From: Owenia fusiformis
Lineage: Eukaryota; Annelida; Polychaeta; Sabellida; Oweniidae
Reading direction: 5' to 3'
Assembly (NCBI GenBank): GCA_903813345.2
Contig: CAIIXF020000007.1
Coordinates: forward strand, 11,961,031-12,025,030
Length of the DNA stretch: 64,000 bases
Every line of letters starts with the position of its first letter. The first letter of the stretch is position 1. Position numbers and translations under genes: made by a program. The notes under the pieces are model-generated. The model did no database searches, was not told the origin of the DNA, and was given only the letters and a program-made list of their open reading frames with translations. This document shows, one piece after another, positions 1 to 9,599 of the stretch.

Positions 1-1000
1 AACCGGGTGTGGACTGTAACATTTTGAAGAAAAATGATTTTAATTTTAAACGAAAAATGAAGATTACTTTTTCATTTCTCAATGGATCTTTCTCCAATTT
101 TCACAATATTAAAATTCACCTTTTTTAAGAGATAAACATATTCTTTGTGATGACGTCATAGTATAATATACTAACTAAACGCTTAAATTAATGCTAAAAA
201 GTGTGGTCAGGCAGAATTTCGTGCGAGCAAGATATATGTTTTGATCAATCAAACATTAAATCGTTTGAAAGGTAAATTTTTTATTCCTTTCTTTATTTTT
301 ATCAAAAAGATATCATTCCGATTAAAATTCAGTTTGTAAGGAATATAAATTGAAAGAAATATAAAGTGAAGCAATGTGAAAAATTCATAAATTACGTTTC
401 ATTTTTTGGGTTCAAATATTTCTAATAAGGGGATAAACATTCAAAACATTCCAACGTTGCAGCATGTTCTTTTAAATACACCCCTTACTACATGTAATTA
501 CTTTTATTTTATTTTAACCACTATACAGGGTGTCCCGAAAGTATTCCCCCGTCCCCTAGGCAGACATATACTAGTGTTTTCATAGAATGTATTATTTTAA
601 AGTTTATCCAAGGTTGATTTGCCAAGAATCATGGTTCAACTCTCAAATGTGAAAAATGACAGGCATTTTAGAATTTAGTGTTAGGCCAAAATTAAGTTCA
701 AATTTACGCCAAATCACTGGCCAATGTGTTCTTCCGGGCCATCTAAACAGCAGCAATTATTTTCGTGTCAGAGGGATATTGAGTTAGAAAACGAAAACGG
801 TGAGGGTAGATACTCCAAGAAAGCTCTTCAAAGTGCCTCAATAGAGACTTACAAAATTCCATTGCCTTATTTGAAGGGCCTTAAGGTAGTATCTGAAAAG
901 AATTGCTGCTGTAACATGGCCAAGAGAGGACACATTGACTAGTTATGTGGTGTAAATTAAAATTAATATCGCCGAGTGTACATTACAGTAAACCCATTGA
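1..1000. other. AT-rich sequence, no gene recognised
   Basis: No convincing coding region or RNA gene is visible. A stretch near 531 reads CAGGGTGTCCCGAAAGT, which resembles the outer end of a Tc1/mariner-type element, but I found no partner end. The 72-codon open frame at 724-942 is lysine and glutamate rich and matches no family I recognise; I do not call it a gene. Confidence 0.5.
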
Positions 1001-1169
1001 TCACAAGGACGATAAACAATGGTGAAGCGCTAACATGCCGTGTACAGAGAATAATAAAATCCCGAAAAAAAGGTACTTTGTGAATGATATGAAAAAAGAC
1101 ATTCTGGATAGCGAAAACTTCAGATCAGGAATCTCAAGTATGATTACAAGATAAGACGATTATGATTCA

Positions 1170-3725
1170 ATGAACAGTTCTATAAATGAAATTGTTGGTG
1201 AAATTTTAGATATAATTCATTCTGAAATGGATGAAAGCTTACCATTCAAAGAAGTAAAACCCAAATCAAAGAAACGTTTAATAAAAAGAAATAAACCATG
1301 GTGGGATGCTGAACTATCTGAGATGAGAAAAAAACTTGTCAATGTTGAAAGACTGTATTCAAAGACTAGAAAGCATGAAGATAAGCAAAACCTTAGAATG
1401 CGTTATATACAAATCAGAAAAGATTTTGATAAGCTATTACGACAGAAGGAGCGGCAGCATTATTCTAATATACGTAACAATTTGTCTAATTTTAGACACG
1501 ATGGATCGTCATTTTGGAAATACTTAAATGAGACTTTTCCAAAAAAGAAATCGACGAATACTTTTGCATCTGTGTTACTGGAAAATAATGAAGTTTCAAC
1601 AGATAAGAATGTTATATTGGAAAAGTGGAAACAAGATTTTGAAACAGTTTACAAGAAAGATGATAATGATAAAATTGAAGTAGATAATATTAACGCGTTG
1701 TTTGAGCTTGACGAAAATAAGCATATAGCAAAAGAGAATATTCAAGAAGACGAGTTGTTAAACAGTACCATTACTCTAGAAGAGGTTGGGTATGCCATAT
1801 CGAAGTTGAAAAATAAGAAAAGTACTGGTATGGATAATATTCCAAATGAGATACTGAAACTACCATCGCTGAAAATGTTATTGTATAAACTTTTTAATGT
1901 TTGTTTTACAAACAACATTATTCCAGATGTTTGGTTATATTCTATCATTCATCCTATATTAAAAAAAGGAAAGGACAGTAAAGTTCCATTAAATTATAGA
2001 GCAATATGCTTATTATCAACTGTTGCTAAAGCATTTACATCTATTTTAAAAAGCCGAATAGTGAGGTTTCTTAATGAGCACAAGATACTTTGTATAGAGC
2101 AAAATGGATTCAGAAAGTTTCGTTCATGCATAGAACATATTTTTACATTAACGACTGTGGCTAGAATACGAAAATAGTTTAATATGGATACTTATTTCTG
2201 TTTCGTCGACTTCAAATGTGCATTTGATTCTGTAAATAGGGATCTATTGTTTCATAAAATGAAGATGAAAGGTATAAACGGAAAAATGTTAGATATTATA
2301 ATGACCCTGTATTCAAATGTAAAAGGTTGCATTAAACTAAATGACACAGAAACTGATTGGTTTGAGATGGAAAAGGGTATAAGACAAGGTGATAGCGTTT
2401 CATCGACCCTATTTTCTATCTATATCGATGATTTAAGTGAAAGTATTAACAACCTAAAATGTGGTGTACACATGGGTAATGAAGGCATGTTAAGCTTGTT
2501 AATGTATGCAGATGATGTTGTTTTGATATCGAGTAGTAAAGATGGTTTGCAAAAACAGATAGATACATTATATCGTTGGTCAAATACTTGGAAGTTGAAA
2601 ATTAATACTGATAAAACCAAGGTGATGGTGGTAGCAAAGAAGAAATATGAAAACTTTGAAAGTTTAGAGTTCAAATATGGTAAATCTTCACTTGATGTAA
2701 CAGATAAATATCACTATCTTGGTATAGATATTACATATAACTTAGATTTTTCGTTAACTGCTGAAAAAGTAAGTTATTCTGGAAGTAAAGCGCTTGGAGC
2801 TATGAGGTCAAAGTACCTACAATTGAAGGGTTTACACTTTGATATTTACACAAAATTATATCACAGCACAGTCGCATCGGTAATGGATTATGCATCTGGA
2901 ATCTGGGGTCTGCATAGAAAAACTCATAGTTTTACCAATAAAATACAATTTAATGCCATAAGGACCTTCTTGAGTGTCAGTAAAAAATGCCCTATCAGCT
3001 TTTTAGAAGGCGAGTGTGGATGGACCCCAAATTATATAAGACATTATATAGAAGGTATTCGATTATTGTATAGATTAGTTGTTAATTGTGAAGAGGCCAA
3101 TATGGCAAAGAAAGCATTTAGATGGGATTTAAGCTTAGCCAAATTGAAATGTGATTTTACCTGGAACGAAGAAATCCAGAGCATATGTAAAAGTGTTGAC
3201 ATGCTGAATATGTATGATGATATAAAAAAATGTAAAGATTTTAAAAAATTTGTGAATCAAATGAAAGGAAAATTAATGAAATTACATGAAACTCAATGGT
3301 TGGAGACAATTAGGGAAAAAAGAAAATTGACTTTTTATAAGAGCTTTAAATTATCTGTTCAAAGGTCTGAATATTTATTTTGTAATTTTTTGAGTAGAAA
3401 ACAAAGATCTGTTTTAGCTAAATTTCGATCTGGCACTTTACCTTTAGAGATTGAAACGGGTAGGTGGCAGAATATACCAAGTCAAGAGAGATATTGTAGG
3501 CAATGTAAGAATGAAATAGGTGATGAGTTTCATTTTTTATTCAAGTGTAAAGTTAATCATAAATTAAGAGAGGAAATGTTTTGTAAAGTAAAAGGTATAT
3601 ATGATCTATTTGAGTCTTGTGATAATGAAAAGAAAACAATGTACTTATTGAATTCTAAATCACTCTGTAAATATGTTTCAAATTTTTTGCTTTTGTCTTT
3701 GGAGGCTAAAGATAGATTAAAGTAA
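1170..3725 (+). pseudogene. LINE reverse transcriptase, ORF2-like, interrupted
   Basis: A reading frame of about 852 codons is broken by one in-frame TAG at 2175-2177 and has another in-frame TAA just upstream at 1152-1154. Visible RT landmarks, in order, are a linker (RNKPWWDAEL), the RT entry block (KSTGMDNIPNEILK), a palm block (FVDFKCAFDSVNRDLL), GIRQGDSVSSTLFSIYIDDL, the catalytic YADD within LLMYADDVVLISSS, and WKLKINTDKTKVMVV. Downstream lies a thumb region and, near the end, a CCHC-like zinc knuckle (CRQCKNEIGDEFHFLFKC). No RNase H domain is evident. The frame is otherwise long and clean, so the copy is fairly young but no longer makes one intact protein. Upstream coding remnants run back to about 1060 (KIPKKRYFVNDMKKDIL). 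Confidence 0.85.
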
Positions 3726-3816
3726 GTGTTAATTCGGACTTATCTGCTTATAATATGATTGTAATTGTGTCTCATAAGCCTTTGGAGGCTGGCCGTATAA
3801 TTACGGGTGACACTGT

Positions 3817-3818
3817 AA

Positions 3819-3885
<67 letters not shown>

Positions 3886-3889
3886 AATA
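3817..3889 (+). repeat. (AATA)n microsatellite, LINE tail
   Basis: About 18 copies of a four-base AATA unit follow the short LINE 3' UTR (whose end reads ATTACGGGTGACACTGTAAT). It serves as the LINE 3' tail. Because it is a low-complexity run of T on the opposite strand, minus-strand open frames here are artefacts. Confidence 0.9.
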
Positions 3890-4039
3890 TAGTCCCTGAT
3901 CTGGACTTCCCTCTTAAAGAAAACACCTCTTCTATTGATGTAAACAGGGGCAAAAGGCACCAAAACGGGGTTAGACAAGGTGACATTCTAAAGTCTCACT
4001 TCCTTGTCATCACGATTCCAGGTAAACCATCAGACAGAT

Positions 4040-4860
4040 TTACTTCAAGTTTTCACACATGTTGCATGGTAAGAAGTTCTAGAGCTGATTAACTTTGCGG
4101 CGGCCATCTTGCATTCTGGCGGCCATCTTGGAATTTTTTTCAGATAAATTTTGTCATCGCAATTCCACAAAAATCACATAACAGATGTACTTCAAATGTT
4201 CACACATGTTACATGGTAAAAAGTCCTAGACCTAGTCCTAGGCCATCTTGCATTCTGGCAGCCATCTTGGAAGTTTAAAGATAAATCTTGTCATCATGAT
4301 TTCAGGAAATCCAAACGGATTTACTTCAAATTTCCACACATGTTACATGGTAAGAAAATATAGAGGTGAATAACTTTTCGGCAGCCATCTTGCATTCTGG
4401 CGGCCATCTTGGAAATTTTGGGATAAATCATGTCATCGTGATTCCAGGAAAACAACCTGACAGATTAACTTCAAATTTTCACACATGTTACATGGTATGA
4501 AGTTCTAGAGCTGATTAACCTTTCAGTGGCCATCTTGCATCTTGGCGGCCATTTTGGAAGGTTTATAGATAAATTTTGTAATCACGATTCCAGAAAAACC
4601 ACTTCACAGTTTTACTTTGAATTTTCACACATGTTACATGGTACGACGTTCTAGAGCTGACTAACTTTTCGGTGGCCATGTTGCATTCCGTCGGCCATCT
4701 TGGAAGTTTTTAGATAAATCTTGTCATCATGATTTCAGAAAACCACGTAACAGTTTTACTTCAAATTTTCACACATGTTACATGGTAAGAAGTTATAGAG
4801 CTGATTAACTTTCCGATAGCCATCTTGCATTCCGGTGGCCATCTTGGAAGTTTGTAGATA
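4040..4860. repeat. ~145 bp tandem array (left arm)
   Basis: Six units can be counted from the anchor CACATGTTACATGGTAAGAAG at about 4053, 4203, 4337, 4482, 4628 and 4769, a spacing of 134-150 bp. Each unit carries GCGGCCATCTTGCATTCTGG followed by a second GGCCATCTTGGAA. The same units occur inverted at 7580-8075. Confidence 0.9.
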
Positions 4861-4874
4861 AATATAAAATACAG

Positions 4875-5351
4875 TCAAAGCATTTACCACCAACAAAGGA
4901 TGCTCTCATTCTCCATATAAATAGAGCCAACTATCAGGCCTATATTTGGCGAAACGCAGGGAAATCAATGATTGATTATCAATCCCCCACATTACATGGT
5001 TGGACATTCAAAGGGAATAAACTACAAATTAAGTGGATGGAAAACGGTCCTGCCCCACAAGAAATAATGGAGCTTGTTGCTTGTAGTTGTAAAGGAGCGT
5101 GTGACTCAATGAGATGTAGTTGTAAGAAACAGGATCTCATTTGTGGAAGTTCATGTAAGTGCCGCAAAGGTGTGTGTGAGAACTGTCCAACCCATCACCA
5201 CAATGATGTTGATGAGAGCGACAATGAATTTGAACCAGTTGATGACACCATTACACCAAACGTTGAAGATCAGGAAGAAAATGAATTACCTGAAAATCTC
5301 TTACCTGACAACTGGATGAACCAACTTGTCAAAGTTGATGCCATAATATGA
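4875..5351 (+). CDS. Probable terminal exon of a CXC (tesmin/TSO1-like) cysteine-rich protein
   Basis: An open frame of 158 codons plus stop follows a plausible splice acceptor (AAATATAAAATACAG, 4874). The start reads SKHLPPTKDALILHINRANY and continues into W-R-N, a GW-containing block (LHGWTFKGNKLQIKW), the motif GPAPQEIMELVACSCKGACD, and a cluster of about 13 cysteines (CSCKGACDSMRCSCKKQDLI then CGSSCKCRKGVCENC). An acidic tail follows (DVDESDNEFEPVDD). From memory, the order LPPT...HI.RANYQ...GW...GPAP...L.SC.C...C.C is the C-terminus of a multicopy invertebrate family of unknown function. CXC domains bind zinc and, in tesmin/TSO1, DNA. The in-frame ATG at 4968 is probably internal. Lying between transposon arms, it may be transposon-borne or a captured gene piece. 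No upstream exons were found. Confidence 0.6.
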   Translation, partial: SKHLPPTKDALILHINRANYQAYIWRNAGKSMIDYQSPTLHGWTFKGNKLQIKWMENGPAPQEIMELVACSCKGACDSMRCSCKKQDLICGSSCKCRKGVCENCPTHHHNDVDESDNEFEPVDDTITPNVEDQEENELPENLLPDNWMNQLVKVDAII

Positions 5352-5372
5352 ATTATCTCACCCTGTATATAC

Positions 5373-5845
5373 ACTGGTGATCCGCTCGATTACAGGTACG
5401 ATTTGTCCTTATTCCTTATTTCATGCGTTGTAGGCAGAATGCTCTCGACGTTTTTTCTCACAAACGTGAATCAGTATCATTTGTCTTAGAAAATGTACAT
5501 GTTTGCGAAAAATAGCTCAGAAGACGACAGAATCGTCAATTTAATTCCCAACTTAGTTACATAAAGGTTTGGGTTAAAAGTGCAGATCTGAACTGTTTTT
5601 TCGAAGTACCGTTTATGTAACTTAAGTGAGGAATTAAATGTACGATTATGTTGTCTTCTGAACTATTTGTTTGCAAATATGCACATTTTCTTAAACATAT
5701 GATACTGATACACGTTTGTGAGAAAAAATGTCTTGGGAATTCTGCCTACAAAGTGTGAAAGGAAAAATCATACCTTCGATGTTCCCACATTTTGTTACCG
5801 AAACAAACCGTTTAGGTAACCAGCATAATCGAGTGGATCACTATA
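5373..5845. mobile_element. Foldback MITE, ~470 bp
   Basis: The sequence is an almost continuous inverted repeat. The left end GTGATCCGCTCGATTA (5377-5392) is matched by TAATCGAGTGGATCAC (5826-5841). Further in, GGCAGAATGCTCTCGACG pairs with the region around GTCTTGGGAATTCTGCC, and TCAGAAGACGACAGAATCGT pairs with the region around ACGATTATGTTGTCTTCTGA. No coding region is present. It is a non-autonomous DNA element nested in the 3892-8260 element, just after the CXC exon. Confidence 0.8.
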
Positions 5846-5959
5846 ATATACTTTAGTAGTATTTTAATAATGTTAGGGAGGATGAGTTGTAAGGCATACT
5901 ATGTCATATTAGATCATGATCTATACTATTTTTATTACAATTTACCAGTTACACTTTCT

Positions 5960-6040
5960 CCATTCTAGGTTCTGTTATAACTTTTGTTCCGTTTCCTATG
6001 GCATCCGTGCTTTATACATTTACATTCACATTGGTCCCTT
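5960..6040 (+). repeat. Dispersed repeat R1, short copy
   Basis: GGTTCTGTTATAACTTTTGT and the following CCTATGGCATCCGTGC match the tail of the R1 dispersed family seen at 36503-36840 and 53825-54010 (GGTTCTGCAACAATTTTTGT, then CTTTGGCACTTGTGCATACA). The similarity is partial. Confidence 0.5.
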
Positions 6041-6063
6041 CCTGGTATATTTTTTTAGGTTTC

Positions 6064-6187
6064 ATGACTGTTAAATTCTATAGTCTTGTTAAGACCACTT
6101 TATAAACAGGTTTATTATTACTTTTATGACTGTTAAATTATATAGTCTAGTTAACACCACTTTATAAACAGGTTTATTATTACTGGT
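6064..6187 (+). repeat. 62 bp tandem duplication (two copies)
   Basis: Two adjacent copies of a 62 bp unit start with ATGACTGTTAAATT at 6064 and 6126 and both contain CACTTTATAAACAGGTTTAT. They differ at only a few positions, so the duplication is recent. Confidence 0.9.
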
Positions 6188-6649
6188 GTAACTAACACAA
6201 CAAAAAAAATATATAATTAATTTATTTGATTTTATATAACATGAAATTATTTTTTCTTTTCGATAAAACATTGCTTATTAGAAATATATTTAGTTGAAAA
6301 CTTAGAGTAAACAATCAGTTCTTCTATCATAAAGTTTATTTTGGTTCAGTAGATTTTTTTATACATTATTTTTATGTCACCACCACTAGTGATTGGGTGA
6401 CATATTGTAATAGCTTCGAACGTTTATCTTGACACTGTTCAGTAGTTAATGTGTACTGTATACTTAACAAGGTGTGGTGACATTTTGCATGTTTCTGCAT
6501 CGTCACTACTATTGAAAGCTTATGTTGATATTGTAGCAGTGTTTTTTAAGTTCTTTTTGTTGGTACAATTAGTTTCCAAACCCTATACTTATATCGATCT
6601 GACACACAGTTTTAGTGCAGGTTTAAGTGATTTTTGTTGATTATTAAAC

Positions 6650-6740
6650 GCAAAGAGCACATGTGTCTCGAACTCGCAACATTGTGGATACGGATTCACA
6701 TAGTTTGGCATGCTGGTGCTCTGAACCAGCTCGTTAGTTA
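6650..6740 (-). repeat. tRNA-like sequence (SINE head or tRNA pseudogene)
   Basis: On the minus strand AGCTGGTTCAGAGC (6718-6731) resembles a Pol III box A and GCGAGTTCGAGACAC (6664-6678) a box B, about 40 bases apart as in tRNA genes. A clean acceptor stem and anticodon arm cannot be drawn, so this is a tRNA-derived repeat rather than a working tRNA. No SINE body was defined. Confidence 0.4.
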
Positions 6741-6799
6741 ATATCTGACTAAGAGACAGCTTGCTTTCCCGATGAAGAAACGTTATCTGCAGCTTTTAT

Positions 6800-7060
6800 G
6801 AGTACTATAGTATCTACAACTATTTTTGATCTTATGAGTATTGGATATCATTATTTTCAATTTTTCTTCAACATGTATTTTAATGACTTCAGTGTGAATG
6901 GAATGTCCCTCGGAGATGTGGTCGTTGATGAGGAATTGGTCATTGAACGGTGTGGATGCTGTTTATTCCCATATGGGATATTCAGGTTTGATTTTTGTTT
7001 GCCAGTTTTACACTTTACAGTTTGCCTTTTCCACTAGGTTGCTTTACACTTTTTTCCTTT
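6800..7060 (+). repeat. Dispersed repeat R1 copy
   Basis: ATTTTTGATCTTATGAGTAT, ATTGGATATCA, CTTCAACATGTATTTTAATG and GAATGGAATGTCCC recur in the same order at 36503-36840 and 59215-59525. R1 is noncoding; no ends or target duplications could be fixed. Confidence 0.7.
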
Positions 7061-7351
7061 CTCATTTGTCATTTTTTATATTTAGTAAGGATATGATACG
7101 CAGGTCTCTCCTGTGTGATCACCTGTACAGAAGATAATTGAACTGCATGAAGAACAGTTCGTTGACATGATGCACAGTGAAAGGTTTTCCACACAATTAC
7201 ATTTTCGTTTAAAAGAGCTTTAATTCCGTTATATACTCAGATCAAGGCCAATTTAGCATACATTTCGCTCTCAAAAATCACTGTGGAATAATGGATTTCA
7301 AAGAAGTGTTTGACGTTTTCAATAATCTTTAAAGTAAAAATATGTATTTTA

Positions 7352-7552
7352 GAATAGCACCATGTGTTACCCCATTGTAGCGCCTCTTGCCCATGTTTCT
7401 ATCAATATAAAACATGATATCATACACCAAATATGCATTTATGTCAAATTATGTGGTTTAAAATACAGAAAAATAGATAACATTCTCCTTAGAATACCAC
7501 CTTGTGTAACCCCACTTTACTGCCTTTTGCCCCTGTTTATATCAATATAAAG
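7352..7552 (+). repeat. Two copies of a ~60 bp motif also found at the element's ends
   Basis: AGAATAGCACCATGTGTTAC at 7352 and AGAATACCACCTTGTGTAAC at 7491 are each followed by CCTCTTGCCCATGTTTCTATC or CCTTTTGCCCCTGTTTATATC. The same motif sits near the right end (about 8083-8140) and inverted near the left end (3928-3990), giving four copies in the element. Confidence 0.8.
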
Positions 7553-7579
7553 GTAGCATGTAACCTTCCTTGTTACATG

Positions 7580-8075
7580 TGTAAAAGTTTCAAGAAAATC
7601 AGTAAAGTGGTTTTCCTGGAATCACAATGACAAGATTTATCCAAAAAACTTCCAAGATGGCCGCTAGAATGCAAGATGGCCACCGAAAGGTTAATTAGCT
7701 CTAGAACTTCTTACCATGTAATATGTGTGAAAATTTGAAGTAAATCCGTTTGGTTTTCCTGAAATCGTGATGACAAGATTTATCTTTAAACTTCCAAGAT
7801 GGCTGCCAGAATGCAAGATTGCCACCGAAAATATAATGAGGTCTAGGACTTTTTACCATGTTACATGTGTGAACATTTGAAGTACATCTGTTATGTGGTT
7901 TTTGTGGAATCGCGATGACAATATTTATCTGAAAAAAATTCCAAGATGGCCGCCAGAATGCAAAATGGCCGCCGCAAAGTTAATCAGCTCTAGAACTTCT
8001 TACCATGTAACATGTGTGAAAATTTGAAGTAAATCCGTCTAATGGTTTACCTGGAATCGTGATGACAAGAAAGTG
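7580..8075. repeat. ~145 bp tandem array (right arm, inverted)
   Basis: Anchors ACCATGTAATATGTGTG (7714), ACCATGTTACATGTGTG (7856) and ACCATGTAACATGTGTG (8002), plus a weaker one at 7585, give units of 142-146 bp. These are the inverted counterpart of 4040-4860 and form the right arm of the 4.4 kb element. Confidence 0.9.
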
Positions 8076-8262
8076 AGACTTCAGAATGCCACCTTGTCTA
8101 ACCCCGTTTTGGTGCCTTTTGCCCCTGTTTACATCAATAGAAGAGGTGTTTTCTTTAAGAGGGAAGTCTGTTCTTTCAAACGGTACAATCATTTTATGTG
8201 GGAAAGTATCGGACAACAAAACCCCTTTTCTAGAGCCCTTTTGGAAATCAGATCGGGGACTA

Positions 8263-9030
8263 ATACATTTACAATCATTTTGTATTATTTTCTGTTGCAT
8301 GGTGTACTCCAAATTGTGAAAAAATGCCACCTTTGAATTTTTAGTTTTTTTGCAAAACAATGATGAACACACGTCGCTTCCGCTATCCACCAAAATCCCA
8401 TAGATAACAAAAGCTACCGATGTGCACCGGATTATATAATAAAAAACCCTTAAAATAATACCTACAATCTTATAGTGAAGACTACAGTAATGATAAGAGG
8501 TGCAGCGTTCCCCAGAGTATCCACGTCAAAATTTCGGATCACCAAGGGTATGATCAGTGACACTGGACACAGTATATAAAGGGTAAGTTGGATGTAGCGT
8601 CTTATTCTTCTTTTTCGCAACTCCTCATTTGCCAGTATAGTGACAAAATATAACCTCCTAATTAAAAGAAGAAAATGATTTTATTCCATAATAACATGTT
8701 TTCCCTGGGAAAATAACAGGGAATAAAAGTGTTATTTGAAAAATCCCGTATCAGATCCCGTATCAGCCAAAATCCCGTATCAGATCCCGTATTGGATCCC
8801 GTATCAGCAAAAATCCCGTATCAGATCCCGTATCAGAAATATTCCCGGTAATTTCTCTTGAGTTTTACGCTTTTCGTCTAGCACATCTCTACAGGAAGTA
8901 AAAAAATCGTTTGGAAAATTGAAATTATTGAAATTATTATCATCTAGTTTACGTCTATTACTGTGACAAAGGTCTATTACTGTGACAAATATGTCTAGGT
9001 ATGCAACAGAGGATGTTGAAAAAATATTAT
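8263..9030. other. Intergenic, no gene; short repeats only
   Basis: The stretch holds a 50 bp segment (8272-8320, ATTTTGTATTATTTTCTGTT) repeated at about 10540-10590, and the short tandem run listed separately at 8742. A TATA-like GTATATAAAGG at 8572 has no recognisable exon downstream. Confidence 0.5.
8742..8836 (+). repeat. Short tandem repeat, unit ATCCCGTATCAG
   Basis: About seven copies of a 12-13 bp unit ATCCCGTATCAG occur, some separated by CAAAA spacers. It is a small GC-richer minisatellite in AT-rich DNA. Confidence 0.9.
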
Positions 9031-9032
9031 GA

Positions 9033-9231
9033 AATAAATAGGTTATTGATGGTCGTGATGGAATATGGATTTATTTCTTGAGAAAATATGATATTGGCCT
9101 CAGAAAATATCATATTGACACTCGGGCTATCGCCCTCGGTCAATATGATATTTTCCTTGGCCAATATCATATTTTCCCTCGGAATAAAATCCATATTCCA
9201 TCCCTCCCATTAAATAACCTCTATTTATTTG
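9033..9231. repeat. ~200 bp palindrome with internal repeats
   Basis: The left arm (AAATAGGTTATTGATGG...GGAATATGGAT) pairs with the right arm (ATCCATATTCC...ATTAAATAACCTCTATTTAT). The core holds four alternating copies of AAAATATGATATTGGCC and its complement around a loop CGGGCTATCGCCCTCGG. It is a perfect-looking hairpin and probably a miniature foldback element. A half copy lies at 12797-12878. Confidence 0.85.
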
Positions 9232-9391
9232 CATGAATGTTTTTACTTATTGAAAGTAGAGTGTGACCTAACATTCTAACAAAAAACAAATGAATGAAAT
9301 AACTCAGTTATTCACCATGGATTTAAAATAAAGGTTGGCACAATCAAACCAAGATCTTTCACCCTACTAGTTCTATTGATGTTTCGCAATT

Positions 9392-9598
9392 TTACGGCCA
9401 TTCACTAAACATGCTCAAAACGTCGTGTGGTTGTCCATGTATGACTTCCGAATATGCAGGATCCGTAGCACACTGTAGCGCAGCAACATTTGAAGCAATA
9501 TTTATGAAGGTGTATATGTCTTGATTCTTTTGAAATACCATTTGCTGAAAAAACTTCCGGCTTTCGGGTCGAAAATGTCTTTCATCACAAGGGGTCAT
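9392..9598 (-). CDS. Unidentified protein-like open frame
   Basis: The 68-codon frame reads like real protein rather than AT-rich noise: it contains DERHFRPESRKFFQQMVFQ, then DIYTFINIASNVAALQCATD and VIHGQPHDVLSMFSEWP before the stop. The frame continues a further 11 codons upstream without a stop (KFQTKYLRF). I do not recognise the family. It has no signal peptide or clear splice sites and lies alone between two transposons, so it may be the C-terminus of a decayed transposon protein or of a broken host gene. Confidence that it is coding-derived is modest. Confidence 0.3.
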   Translation of the reverse strand: MTPCDERHFRPESRKFFQQMVFQKNQDIYTFINIASNVAALQCATDPAYSEVIHGQPHDVLSMFSEWP

Positions 9599-9599
9599 A

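Larger units (their letters stand above)
1010..3889 (+). mobile_element. 5'-truncated LINE (non-LTR retrotransposon)
   Basis: The element holds most of a LINE reverse-transcriptase ORF and ends in a four-base (AATA)n tail of about 70 bp, a common 3' end for LINEs of the I/Jockey/CR1 kind. The apurinic-type endonuclease expected upstream of the RT is absent, so the copy is 5' truncated, as is usual when target-primed reverse transcription stops early. The left edge is uncertain: readable homology starts around 1010-1060, just before the linker region. No clear target-site duplication was found, perhaps because another element begins at 3892, directly after the tail. The clade within LINEs is an inference only. 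Confidence 0.8.
3892..8260. mobile_element. 4.4 kb long-inverted-repeat DNA element (TA-flanked)
   Basis: The two ends are inverted copies: the left begins GTCCCTGATCT and the right ends AGATCGGGGAC, each flanked by TA (3890-3891 and 8261-8262). Just inside, both arms share the block GAGGGAAGTC...TCTATTGATGTAAAC (left) and its complement (right, about 8080-8170), then a tandem array of ~145 bp units in opposite orientation (4040-4860 and 7580-8075). The left arm lacks about 80 bp present near the right end. TA flanks and long composite arms fit a non-autonomous Tc1/mariner- or foldback-type DNA transposon; the family is inference. Cargo between the arms includes a CXC-domain exon, a foldback MITE, a tRNA-like sequence and two dispersed-repeat copies. 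Confidence 0.6.

Noticed and set aside
3772-3986. Minus-strand open frames with YLFIYLFI repeats
   Set aside because: They are translations of the (AATA)n LINE tail.
8560-8620. TATATAAAGG box at 8572 as a host promoter
   Set aside because: No initiator, exon or coding sequence follows on the plus strand; AT-rich DNA yields such boxes by chance.
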